NCBI RefSeq assembly: GCF_023347535.1 | Contig: NZ_CP094473.1 | Span: 2,108,001 to 2,172,000, forward strand | DNA: 64,000 bases | Direction of reading: 5' to 3' | Source: Faecalibacterium sp. HTF-F | GTDB lineage: Bacteria > Bacillota > Clostridia > Oscillospirales > Ruminococcaceae | Shown here: piece after piece, positions 52,958 to 61,444 of the stretch | How the letters are laid out: every line of letters starts with the position of its first letter | How positions within the stretch are numbered: the first letter of the stretch is position 1 | The notes under the pieces: model-generated | Databases searched by the model: none | The model's input: the letters and a program-made list of their open reading frames with translations, nothing else | What the model was told of the DNA's origin: nothing | Program-made: the position numbers and the translations under genes

Positions 52958-54274
52958 ATGGGCTTTTTTACACGCACCGCGATGGATATGCTGATGAAAA
53001 CTACCCATCCCGAGATCAACCGCCGCCAGTGCTGGAACCTGCATCCTCATCGCAAGCCCTGCACCGAGTGCAAGGATATCTGCCCCTATGGCGAACAGAT
53101 CTTTACCCGCCCGAACCTCGTCAAGGACTGGGACCCCTGCACCGAGTGCGGCCTGTGCGTTTCTGCCTGCCGCAGCGGCTGCATCATCCCTTCGCCGGAG
53201 CAGGTGCAGCGGGACACCTCTGCCGCCGATACCGACAATGACACCATCTGGATCGGCTGCGAAAAGTCCACCCGCAAAAATTCCATGGTGCGCGCCTGCA
53301 TCTCTGCCCTCACATGGGAGACGCTGGCCTACCTTGCCCTGAACAAAAAGATCGTGCTGGACCTGACCCCCTGCGGTGAGTGTGAGAACGACCTGTGCGC
53401 CGCCCAGCTGCGCAAGGAGCTGACAAGGCTTGTGGATTTCTTTGGTCAGCCCATGTTCGAGGCACGGTTCACGCTGGCCTACGAGCAGGACGAAGCGCCC
53501 TATCACGTAAAGGAGCTGAGCCGCCGCGAAATGTTCGAGCAGGTGAGCCACGGCTCCAAGAGCGGCACCAAAAAGCTGCTGCAGCTGCTGCCCGGCCTGC
53601 GCAGCGAGGACGACGGCGGTGTGGATTTCCGCCTTTTGCTGCACCAGCGCACAAAGCAGCTGAAAGCGGCCATGGACACGCCGCTGAAGTACGGCTACTA
53701 TCTGCCCAACTTCACCGACAAATGCTTTGGCTGCGGCAAATGTGAAAAGGCCTGCCGCGCCGGTGCGCTGAAGCTGGAGGACCTGCCCGACGGCCAGACC
53801 CGCATCGTCATCACGCCGTGGAAGTGCAGCGAGTGCGAGGTGTGCGTGGCATCCTGCTCCAACCATGGCATCGACGGCATGAAGCTGCGCCAGCTGACCT
53901 CCCTTGGCCCGGTGAGCATCTACAAATGCCGCAAGACCCTGTGCAAAGAGTGCGGCAAGCCCATTGCGCCGGACAGTGCGGAGGGCGTGTGCACCGTGTG
54001 CCGCATCAAGGCACGCACCAAAAAGCGGCAGGAGGAAGCCGCCGCCCGGGCAAAGCAGTTGCGGGAGGAGCGGGAGGCCAAAAAGGCTGCCGAGGAGGCC
54101 GCAAAGGCAGCGGAGGAGGCCGGTGCCGCTGTTTCTGCCGAGGCCGCAGCGGTCCCCGCCGAAGCCGCTGTCCCGGCTGCAGCCGGTTCGGTCATCAGTG
54201 CCGTGACGCCTGCCAAGCCCGCGCCCATGCTGCCGGACGAGACACCCGAAGCCGCTACGCCGAAAAACGATTGA
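52958..54274 (+). CDS. Polyferredoxin-like 4Fe-4S protein
   Basis: A 438-residue protein with Cys clusters: C35/C38/C42 (CTECKDICP), C61/C64/C67/C71 (CTECGLCVSAC), then CGECENDLC, and in the second half CFGCGKCEKAC and CSECEVCVASC. A zinc-ribbon-like CKECG...CTVC follows (about 330-360). The last 85 residues are a Lys/Glu/Ala helix and an Ala/Pro/Val-rich tail. It carries two classical 2[4Fe-4S]-type modules but no catalytic domain, so it probably shuttles electrons to an unidentified partner. Confidence 0.8.
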   Translation: MGFFTRTAMDMLMKTTHPEINRRQCWNLHPHRKPCTECKDICPYGEQIFTRPNLVKDWDPCTECGLCVSACRSGCIIPSPEQVQRDTSAADTDNDTIWIGCEKSTRKNSMVRACISALTWETLAYLALNKKIVLDLTPCGECENDLCAAQLRKELTRLVDFFGQPMFEARFTLAYEQDEAPYHVKELSRREMFEQVSHGSKSGTKKLLQLLPGLRSEDDGGVDFRLLLHQRTKQLKAAMDTPLKYGYYLPNFTDKCFGCGKCEKACRAGALKLEDLPDGQTRIVITPWKCSECEVCVASCSNHGIDGMKLRQLTSLGPVSIYKCRKTLCKECGKPIAPDSAEGVCTVCRIKARTKKRQEEAAARAKQLREEREAKKAAEEAAKAAEEAGAAVSAEAAAVPAEAAVPAAAGSVISAVTPAKPAPMLPDETPEAATPKND

Positions 54275-54299
54275 CGGCGCATCGATTCAATGCTATACT
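54271..54299 (+). promoter_or_regulatory. Promoter of the peptide ABC operon
   Basis: TTGACG (54271-54276) is 17 nt from TATACT (54294-54299), overlapping the stop codon of the ferredoxin gene. Confidence 0.75.
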
Positions 54300-54309
54300 G
54301 ACCATAAAG

Positions 54310-54379
54310 CCGCCCTTTGTGCGGCAATGGACTGTTACAAAGGGGGTAACGGATGTGTGTTCCGTTACTCCCTTTTTTC
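54310..54379 (+). promoter_or_regulatory. Leader hairpins of the peptide ABC operon, terminator-like
   Basis: A hairpin with arms GGGGGTAACGGA and TCCGTTACTCCC is followed by six T (54341-54379), upstream of the first gene. A competing pairing is possible: CCCTTTGT (near 54312-54319) with ACAAAGGG (near 54337-54344) would disrupt the terminator. This is an attenuator-like arrangement; no known riboswitch class was recognised. Confidence 0.6.
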
Positions 54380-54422
54380 AGAGCACACAAATGCTAGAGC
54401 TAGAAGAAAGAGGGATCACACT

Positions 54423-56456
54423 ATGCGTCATTCCATTTCCCGCCGTCAGTTCCTGAAGGGCAGCGGTGCAGCCGCCCTTTCTGCTGCAGCTGCCGGTCTG
54501 CTGAGCAGCTGCGGCGGCTCCTCCGCTTCCAATGGCGGCGGCGCCGGCGCTTCCGGCAGCAGCTCCACCTATACCGTGCTGTACTCCCGCCAGCCTGCCA
54601 CCCTGAACTATCTGGTCTGCTCTGCCGACCCGGACCTCTACCACGGCACCCAGTGCATCGACACACTGGTGGAATACGACAACCGCGGCAAGATCCGGGA
54701 GGGCCTTGCCACTGCGTGGGAATGGGACGCCGACAGCCTGACCTGGACCTTCCACCTGCGGGACGAGAACTGGGTGGACTGCAATGGCGAGGTGCTGGGT
54801 CCTGTGACCGCGCAGGACTTTGTGGATGCGCTGGCCTATGTGCTGAACCCGGACTATGCTTCCTCCACTGCAAGCCTTGTCACCCCCTATGTGGCCGGTG
54901 CAGACGATTATTACAACTACTGTGTCTACCGCAACAACGCCAACAACGGCACCGTGGCCGAGGATGGCACCACCTACGCCATCGATGCAAACGGCACTGT
55001 GACGGCCACCGCTGCGGACGGCACTGCCACCGAGTATCCGGCTGTGGACTTTGACACCGTGGGCGTGAAAGCTGTGGACGAGCACACCCTGACCTACACC
55101 CTGAACTTTGATTTTCCGGGTTTTCTCAGCCTGTTGAGCTACGCCCCCTACGAGCCCGCCTACGGCCCGCTGCTGGAGGAGTTTGCCGACCAGTTCTGCA
55201 CCAGTGCCGAGACCGCCTGCAGCTGCGGCGCGTTCTATCTGGCCGAGTACACCCCGCTGGAAAACTGGGTGATGAAGAAAAACCCCGAGAACTACGATGC
55301 CGACAGCGTTTATATCGATACGGTGCGCTACATCTACAATCAGGAAGAGCTCATCAGCGGCCCGGAGATGGTCAAGCGCGGCGAGATCGATCAGGCCACC
55401 ATCAGCTCGGACATTCTGGACAGCTGGCTGGCCGATGACACCACCAGAGATATGGTGTCCATGGAGCGCCCGGAGACCGGCAAGAGCTATTTCTACATCT
55501 TCAACTTCCTGCCCTACCGCCACGAATTCTCCAACTGGACCGTGACCGGCGTGGACGCTGAATATGAGCCGGACAACTGGGCCAAAGCCATCAACTCCAC
55601 CAACTTCCGCAAGGCGTTCCTGTATGCCATCAATCCCTCCGTCACGCTGGCCGTCACTGCGCCCGAGGGCTACGAAAACTATAAGCTGCACACCATCACC
55701 CCGCCTTCCTTCTGCGCCAACAGCAAGGGCGTGGATTATACTGAGTGCGGCGGGCTGGCAGACCTGTCCGATTTCTTTGACGAAGCCACCGCCAAACAGT
55801 ACCGCGATGCCGCAGTGGAAGAACTGACGGCTGCCGGTGTCACCTTCCCCATCAAGGTGCAGTACCCCTACAACCCCGCCGTGGTGGACTGGGACAAGCA
55901 GTGTCAGGTGTTCAAGCAGCAGGTGGAGAGCGTGCTGAACGACGGCTTCGACTTTGTGAACATCATCATCACCCAGGGCCCCTCCGACAACTTCCTGAAC
56001 GCGGTGCGCCGGGTGGGTGCCTACCAGCTGATGTCCTACTACTGGGGTGCCGATTACTCCGACCCCGAGACCGAGGTGTACCCCTTCTATCAGGAAGCCG
56101 GCGACCGCGGCACCTGCTACAGCTTCCTGCGCACCGGCGTGGAGGACGGCATCGTGACCGGCGAGACCGCCGAACTTGTGATGCAGTACATGTCTCTGGT
56201 GGAGAAGGCAAAGACCATCACCGAGGATCTGGATGCCCGGTATGACGCCTTTGCGGATGCCGAAGCCTTCCTCATCCAGAACGCGCTGGTCATCCCGCTG
56301 GGGATGCCGGTGCCGCCGTACATCGCCACCCGCCTGAACCTGTGGGAAGGCCAGTACGCTCCCACGGGCCTGTCCACCAACCGCCTGAAGGGCGTGCACA
56401 TCCTCGACCATTACGTTTCCATGGAGGAGTACAACCAGAACCGCGACGCGCGATAA
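54423..56456 (+). CDS. Peptide ABC transporter substrate-binding lipoprotein (SBP_bac_5)
   Basis: A 677-residue extracellular lipoprotein. The N-terminus has SRRQFLKG (twin-Arg) and a lipobox LLSSC near residue 33, then a Ser/Gly linker. The mature protein has LVEYDNRGKIREGLATAWEW and TWTFHLRDENWVDCNGE, the family-5 SBP (OppA/DppA) signature. The length is greater than the 540 residues of E. coli OppA, mostly through insertions in the middle. The start at 54423 was chosen because the signal peptide begins there. First gene of the operon. Confidence 0.93.
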   Translation: MRHSISRRQFLKGSGAAALSAAAAGLLSSCGGSSASNGGGAGASGSSSTYTVLYSRQPATLNYLVCSADPDLYHGTQCIDTLVEYDNRGKIREGLATAWEWDADSLTWTFHLRDENWVDCNGEVLGPVTAQDFVDALAYVLNPDYASSTASLVTPYVAGADDYYNYCVYRNNANNGTVAEDGTTYAIDANGTVTATAADGTATEYPAVDFDTVGVKAVDEHTLTYTLNFDFPGFLSLLSYAPYEPAYGPLLEEFADQFCTSAETACSCGAFYLAEYTPLENWVMKKNPENYDADSVYIDTVRYIYNQEELISGPEMVKRGEIDQATISSDILDSWLADDTTRDMVSMERPETGKSYFYIFNFLPYRHEFSNWTVTGVDAEYEPDNWAKAINSTNFRKAFLYAINPSVTLAVTAPEGYENYKLHTITPPSFCANSKGVDYTECGGLADLSDFFDEATAKQYRDAAVEELTAAGVTFPIKVQYPYNPAVVDWDKQCQVFKQQVESVLNDGFDFVNIIITQGPSDNFLNAVRRVGAYQLMSYYWGADYSDPETEVYPFYQEAGDRGTCYSFLRTGVEDGIVTGETAELVMQYMSLVEKAKTITEDLDARYDAFADAEAFLIQNALVIPLGMPVPPYIATRLNLWEGQYAPTGLSTNRLKGVHILDHYVSMEEYNQNRDAR

Positions 56457-56457
56457 A

Positions 56458-57155
56458 ACGGTTTAAAATGCGCTCCGCGTTCGCTTTACGCATAAATAGC
56501 GGAAGAATTATTTTAATCAGAGCAATGCCGGGCAGCCTGCGGGCTGTCCGGCATTGCATTTTCACGGGTAGAGTCGTGGAGGAAAGCGGCATTTGCAGCG
56601 CTGGTTTCCTGCGGAAACATCCGCGCTGCGGGGAGCGGGCTAGCCTTCTCCGTCCGCTTACTGCGTTCGCATCCACCTCTCCCAAAGGGAGAGGCCCTGG
56701 CAAAGAGATGAACTTTGCGTGGACTGCCAAGGGCTCCCCCTTTGAGGAAAGACTTCCCCCGGCCGGGACAGATTCTCCCCGGCCGGGGAGAAATGTCACC
56801 GTAGGTGACAAAGAGGGGAACGGATGTCACCGCAGGTGACAAAAAGGGGAATCTGGCATCGCGCAGCGATGACTGAGAGGGCGAGGCCGCTGACGGAGAG
56901 GGCAAGGTCGGTAAAGTGTGCATCTACTGTTTCCGGTCTACGACCCCACTGGTGAAAGCAGCGTTTGGAGTAGGTCGCGGTTGCGCAGCAATAAAAGCCC
57001 CAGTGGGGCTTTTAAGCGGAGGAGCGGTCTGCGTTAGCAGATGGAGGGGCCTCGCCCCGACAAGTTCCCGCAGGCCGCGACAAACGCGAATTAAAAATAT
57101 TTTTTCCGCTGAATATGGCCAGAGCGCAAGCGGAAGCTATTTTGAATCGTTCCTC
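56458..57155. repeat. Repeat cluster inside the peptide ABC operon
   Basis: This fills the gap between the binding-protein gene and the first permease gene. Left: a covarying-palindrome copy (end module ATGCGC / CGCAT; palindrome 56522-56557, arms GCAATGCCGGGCAGCC and GGCTGTCCGGCATTGC with one G-T wobble, loop TGCG; tail TTTTCACGGGTAG). Middle: a family-2 string (56655-56905). Right: an inverted copy with its end module at about 57090-57150, whose palindrome arms GCGTTTG and CAAACGC are pulled apart by an insertion of about 130 nt that includes a AAAAGCCCC/GGGGCTTTT hairpin. Confidence 0.82.
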
Positions 57156-57257
57156 ACCCCATTTTCCCGCAAAAACTCACAAATCCCTTTCCAAACGTAA
57201 AAAATTGCGGTATTCTATAGGTATCTGTATTTCAATCGAAAAGTGAGGTGCACAGCG

Positions 57258-58199
57258 ATGGTGCCATATCTCGCAAAACGCATCGGGCGCTCGATTCTGA
57301 CCCTGTTCATCATCGTGACGCTGGTGTTCTGCCTGCTGCGGCTCATGCCGGTAGAGGGCTACTTTGCCAACTACGAAAAAATGACCGAGGCACAGATCCA
57401 GGCCGGACTGCAGTCCATGGGTCTGCTGGACCCGCTGCCGGTGCAGATCGGTCATTTCTGGCGGGACGCACTGCACGGTGATCTGGGCGTGAGCCACATT
57501 TACAAGCTCAACGCTCCCGTGACCAAGATCCTTGCCCAGAAGCTGCCCATTTCCATCGAAATGGGTGTGCTGGCCATGCTGCTCAGCCTGATTTTCGGCA
57601 TCCCGCTGGGCCTGCTCATGGGCCGGTGCAAGGGCCGCTGGCCGGATAAGTTGGGCACAGCCGTCATCGTGCTCATTCAGGCCGTGCCTGCCGCCGTGTA
57701 CTTTTTGTACATTCAGATGTACGGCACCACCGCCATGGGCGTGGGCCTGCTGTTCGATGCCGCCAACTGGCACTATTGGGTGCTGCCGGTGTGCAGCATG
57801 AGCCTTGCAAACCTTGCGTTCTACGCCATGTGGCTGCGCCGCTACATGGTGGACGAAAGCAACAAGGATTACGTAAAGCTGGCCCGGGCCAAGGGCGTGA
57901 GCGAGAGCGGCATTGCCCTGCATCACATCTTCCGCAACGCCATGGTGCCGCTGGTGCAGTACATCCCCTCCGCATTTCTGAACACTGTCGTCGGCTCCAT
58001 TTACATCGAGAGCCTGTACAGCATCCCGGGCATGGGCGGTCTGCTGGTCACCTGCGTGCAGCGCCACGACAACACCATGGTGCAGGGCATCGTGCTGCTG
58101 TATGCCTGCGTGGGTATTATCGGCCTGATTTTAGGCGATGTGCTCATGGTTCTCCTGGACCCCCGCATCCACTTTGGCAGGAAGGAAGGTGGCCGCTGA
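57258..58199 (+). CDS. Peptide ABC transporter permease, DppB/OppB-like
   Basis: A 313-residue permease with six helices. The start LAKRIGRSILTLFIIVTLVF matches the OppB N-terminus, and the EAA loop is MVDESNKDYVKLARAKGVSESGIALHHIFRNAMVPLV. It overlaps the next gene by 1 nt (TGATG) and has GAGGTG upstream. The 800-nt repeat region separates it from its binding protein. Confidence 0.9.
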   Translation: MVPYLAKRIGRSILTLFIIVTLVFCLLRLMPVEGYFANYEKMTEAQIQAGLQSMGLLDPLPVQIGHFWRDALHGDLGVSHIYKLNAPVTKILAQKLPISIEMGVLAMLLSLIFGIPLGLLMGRCKGRWPDKLGTAVIVLIQAVPAAVYFLYIQMYGTTAMGVGLLFDAANWHYWVLPVCSMSLANLAFYAMWLRRYMVDESNKDYVKLARAKGVSESGIALHHIFRNAMVPLVQYIPSAFLNTVVGSIYIESLYSIPGMGGLLVTCVQRHDNTMVQGIVLLYACVGIIGLILGDVLMVLLDPRIHFGRKEGGR

Positions 58200-59230
58200 T
58201 GCTCTCTTTTCTCAAACGTGAACGCTCCCGGCTGCTGGAAGACAAGCTCAACGCCGCGCAGGCACAACACACTGCCGGATGGGAGGCTCTGCCCGAAGAC
58301 GAGCTGTTCACCCCCGCCGGGTTCAGCGAGGCGCAGGCCGAAGCCACTGCCAGCTCCAACTACAGCTACTGGGGCAGCACCTTCCGCGCCTTTTTCAAGA
58401 ACAGGTTCGCGGTGGTTCTGCTGGTGGCACTGGCAGCTGTGGTGGCCTTTGCCTTCATCCAGCCCCACCTGCCCGGTCAGGCAGACCCGAACCTCTGCGC
58501 CGTGGACCCCGCCACCGGCATCCAGTACCGCAACATTGCCCCCGGGCAGGACGGCTTTATCTGGGGTTCCAACTCCATCGGGCAGGACCTGTGGGCACGC
58601 ATCTGGGCCGGTGCACGCACCAGCCTGACCATCGCCTTTTTCGTGGCCCTCATTGAAGCGGTGGTGGGCATCACCGCCGGTGTGCTGTGGGGCTATGTGC
58701 GTGGACTGGATCCCGTGTTCACCGAGTTGTACAACATCTTTGATAACATCCCCACCGCCATTGTGCTGATCCTGATCTCTTACGTAGCAACGCCCAGCAT
58801 CTGGACCATGGTCCTTGGCATGGCCATCAAGGGCTGGATCGAAATGGCACGCTTCATCCGCAACCAGATCCTCATTATCCGCGACCGGGATTATAATGTA
58901 GCGTCCCGCTGCCTCGGCACACCCACTGTGCGCATCGTACTGCGCAACCTGCTGCCCTATCTCGTCTCGGTCATCATGCTGCGCATGGCCCTCACCATCC
59001 CGGAAGCCATCGGCAACGAGGTGTTCATCACCTACATCGGCCTCGGGCTTTCGGTGGAGACGCCTTCGCTGGGCAATCTGGTCAACGATGGCCGCAAGGT
59101 GATGATGCAGGCCGGGCTGCGCTACCAGCTGCTGTACCCCACCCTCATCCTGAGCTTTGTCACCATTGCGTTCTACCTGATCGGCAACGCCTTCTCGGAC
59201 GCCGCCGACCCGAAGAATCATCTGCAGTAA
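58199..59230 (+). CDS. Peptide ABC transporter permease, DppC/OppC-like
   Basis: A 343-residue permease. A soluble N-terminal extension of about 60 residues precedes the first helix, as in OppC. The core has GSNSIGQDLWARIWAGARTSL, the OppC hallmark, and the EAA loop DYNVASRCLGTPTVRIVLRNLLPYLV. ITYIGLGLSVETPSLGNLV closes the family pattern. Coupled to the upstream permease by a 1-nt overlap. Confidence 0.92.
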   Translation: MLSFLKRERSRLLEDKLNAAQAQHTAGWEALPEDELFTPAGFSEAQAEATASSNYSYWGSTFRAFFKNRFAVVLLVALAAVVAFAFIQPHLPGQADPNLCAVDPATGIQYRNIAPGQDGFIWGSNSIGQDLWARIWAGARTSLTIAFFVALIEAVVGITAGVLWGYVRGLDPVFTELYNIFDNIPTAIVLILISYVATPSIWTMVLGMAIKGWIEMARFIRNQILIIRDRDYNVASRCLGTPTVRIVLRNLLPYLVSVIMLRMALTIPEAIGNEVFITYIGLGLSVETPSLGNLVNDGRKVMMQAGLRYQLLYPTLILSFVTIAFYLIGNAFSDAADPKNHLQ

Positions 59231-59242
59231 GGAGGGGATATC

Positions 59243-60295
59243 ATGGAACATCACCCGCTCATTCTCTCCGCAAAAGATGTCAACATCCAGTTCGATCTGC
59301 GTGGAAAAGTGCTGCATGCCATCCGGGGCATCGACCTCGACCTCTATCAGGGCGAAGTGCTCGCCATCGTGGGCGAGAGCGGCTCCGGCAAGAGCGTGTT
59401 CACCAAGAGTATCATGGGCCTTCTGGACGCCAACGGCTCCATCACCGGGGGCACCATCGATTACTACGGCATGGCGGACGGCAAGCCGCTGCGCCTTTCT
59501 GACCTCAGAACCGAAAAGGACTGGCTGCGGGTACGCGGCCGTGAGATCGCCATGGTCATGCAGGACCCCATGACCAGCCTGAACCCGCTGAAGACCATCG
59601 GGGCACAGATCATGGAAGCCGTCACCCTGCATCAGGGCCTGAAGGGCGCTGCCGCAAGGGAAAAGACGCTGGGATACCTGCGGGATGTGGGCATCTCGGA
59701 GCCGGAAAAGCGCTTTAAGCAGTACCCGCACGAGTTCTCCGGCGGGATGCGCCAGCGGGTGGTGATCGCCATTGCAGCGGCCTGCAGCCCCAAAATTCTG
59801 ATCTGCGATGAGCCCACCACCGCACTGGACGTGACCATTCAGGCCCAGATTTTGCAGCTGCTCAAAAAAATGCAGGTCAAGTACGATCTGACCATCCTGC
59901 TCATCACCCACGACCTTGGCGTGGTGGCCAACATTGCCGACCGGGTCGCCGTGATGTACGCGGGCGACATCGTGGAGATCGGCACCGCCGACGAGATCTA
60001 CTACGACCCCCGCCACCCCTATACATGGGCACTGCTGTCCAGTATGCCCCAGATGGGCGTGAAGGGCGAGGACCTGTTCAACATCGTGGGCACACCGCCG
60101 AACCTGTTTGCGGAGATCCGCGGCGACGCCTTTGCGCCCCGCAACCCGCAGGCGCTCAAGATCGATTTTGTCAGGCGCCCGCCTTACTTTACCGTATCCC
60201 CCACCCACAAGGCCAAAACATGGCTGCTGGACCCGCGGGCACCCAGAGTCGAGCCGCCGGCTGCGGTGAAAATGCTGCGAGAGGAGGGGCTGTAA
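59243..60295 (+). CDS. Peptide ABC transporter ATP-binding protein, DppD/OppD-like
   Basis: A 350-residue NBD with Walker [11 protein letters not shown]-loop [11 protein letters not shown], signature FSGGMRQRV, Walker [15 protein letters not shown] and H-loop ITHDLGVVA. The C-terminal oligopeptide/dipeptide extension has [12 protein letters not shown], but the usual cluster-ligand Cys residues of this extension are not present. Second-to-last gene of the transporter operon. Confidence 0.94.
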   Translation: MEHHPLILSAKDVNIQFDLRGKVLHAIRGIDLDLYQGEVLAIVGESGSGKSVFTKSIMGLLDANGSITGGTIDYYGMADGKPLRLSDLRTEKDWLRVRGREIAMVMQDPMTSLNPLKTIGAQIMEAVTLHQGLKGAAAREKTLGYLRDVGISEPEKRFKQYPHEFSGGMRQRVVIAIAAACSPKILICDEPTTALDVTIQAQILQLLKKMQVKYDLTILLITHDLGVVANIADRVAVMYAGDIVEIGTADEIYYDPRHPYTWALLSSMPQMGVKGEDLFNIVGTPPNLFAEIRGDAFAPRNPQALKIDFVRRPPYFTVSPTHKAKTWLLDPRAPRVEPPAAVKMLREEGL

Positions 60296-60296
60296 G

Positions 60297-61226
60297 ATGG
60301 AAAATGAACGCGAAGTTCTTGTGGAAGTGAACCACCTGAACGTGACCTACGGCTCCGGCCGCAGCACCTATCATGCCGTGCAGGACGCCAGCTTTAAAAT
60401 TTATAAGGGCGAGACCTTCGGCCTTGTGGGCGAGAGCGGCAGCGGCAAGACCACCATCGGCCGGGCCATCCTGCGCATCCTGCCCACCTCCGGCGGTGAC
60501 ATCCTCTATAAAGGCCAGAAGATCAACGGCAGGATCAGCCATCAGCTGGACCGGCAGATCATCAAGGAGATCCAGATGATCTTTCAGGACCCGCAGTCCT
60601 CGCTGAATGAACGCGCCAAGGTGAGCTACATCGTGGGCGAGGGCCTGCAGAACGTCCGGCCCGACCTCACCGCCGCCCAGCGGGAGGAGCGGGTAAGGCA
60701 GGCTTTGCGGGACGTGGGCCTGCTGCCGGAATTTGCTTCCCGCTTTCCTCACGAGTTTTCCGGCGGGCAGCGCCAGCGCATCGGTATCGCCCGGGCGCTG
60801 ATCGTGGAGCCGGAGTTCATCGTTGCCGATGAGCCCATCAGCGCACTGGATATGTCCATCCGCGCGCAGGTGCTGAACCTTTTGCGCCATTTACAAAAAG
60901 AACGCGGCATCACCTATCTATTCATCGCCCACGACCTGTCCGTGATGCGCTACATCTCCGACCGCATCGCCGTGATCCACAAGGGCCGCATCGTGGAGCT
61001 GGCCGGGGCCGAAGAGCTGACGGCCCATGCCATCCACCCCTACACCCGCAGCCTGCTTTCCGCCATTCCCATGCCGGACCCCCGCCGGGAGCGGCAGAAA
61101 AAGCTGCTGGTCTACGACCCCGCCATGCACGACTACTCCAGAGAGACCCCCCAGTGGCGCGAACTGCGGCCTGAACATTTTGTGCTGTGCAGCGCCGCCG
61201 AAGCGGAGCAGTGGCTGCCGCGCTGA
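60297..61226 (+). CDS. Peptide ABC transporter ATP-binding protein, DppF/OppF-like
   Basis: A 309-residue NBD with Walker [11 protein letters not shown]-loop [15 protein letters not shown], signature FSGGQRQRI, Walker [15 protein letters not shown] and H-loop [25 protein letters not shown] marks the C-terminal extension. It starts 1 nt after the previous stop. The OppD-OppF pair powers uptake of short peptides bound by the lipoprotein. Confidence 0.94.
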   Translation: MENEREVLVEVNHLNVTYGSGRSTYHAVQDASFKIYKGETFGLVGESGSGKTTIGRAILRILPTSGGDILYKGQKINGRISHQLDRQIIKEIQMIFQDPQSSLNERAKVSYIVGEGLQNVRPDLTAAQREERVRQALRDVGLLPEFASRFPHEFSGGQRQRIGIARALIVEPEFIVADEPISALDMSIRAQVLNLLRHLQKERGITYLFIAHDLSVMRYISDRIAVIHKGRIVELAGAEELTAHAIHPYTRSLLSAIPMPDPRRERQKKLLVYDPAMHDYSRETPQWRELRPEHFVLCSAAEAEQWLPR

Positions 61227-61291
61227 CCCCCGACATTTCGGGAGAAATCGTTGTTTTACGGCACTTTTACGCAACGTTCATAGTTTATTTC

Positions 61292-61320
61292 TTGACATTC
61301 TCAGGCGGCTCCACTACAAT
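61292..61320 (+). promoter_or_regulatory. Promoter of the acyl-CoA synthetase-like gene
   Basis: TTGACA (61292-61297) is 17 nt from TACAAT (61315-61320), with a leader of about 118 nt before the start codon. Confidence 0.82.
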
Positions 61321-61444
61321 AGAGACTGCATCATTGATTCTAATTTTTGAGTTATTAGAGTGTTCTGACCGGCGGCTTTCATCTTTCTTGCAAAGCTGTC
61401 GGCTTTTAGCAATGAAAAGAAGAAAGAAAAGAGGACTTTATTCT

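Noticed and set aside
41205..56905. The repeat strings as CRISPR arrays
   Set aside because: Repeat units are not regularly spaced, no constant direct repeat with unique spacers exists, and no cas genes are near.
61187..61444. An upstream extension of the acyl-CoA synthetase-like gene
   Set aside because: The frame runs through the end of the OppF-like gene and the consensus promoter at 61292-61320; homology begins at 61445.
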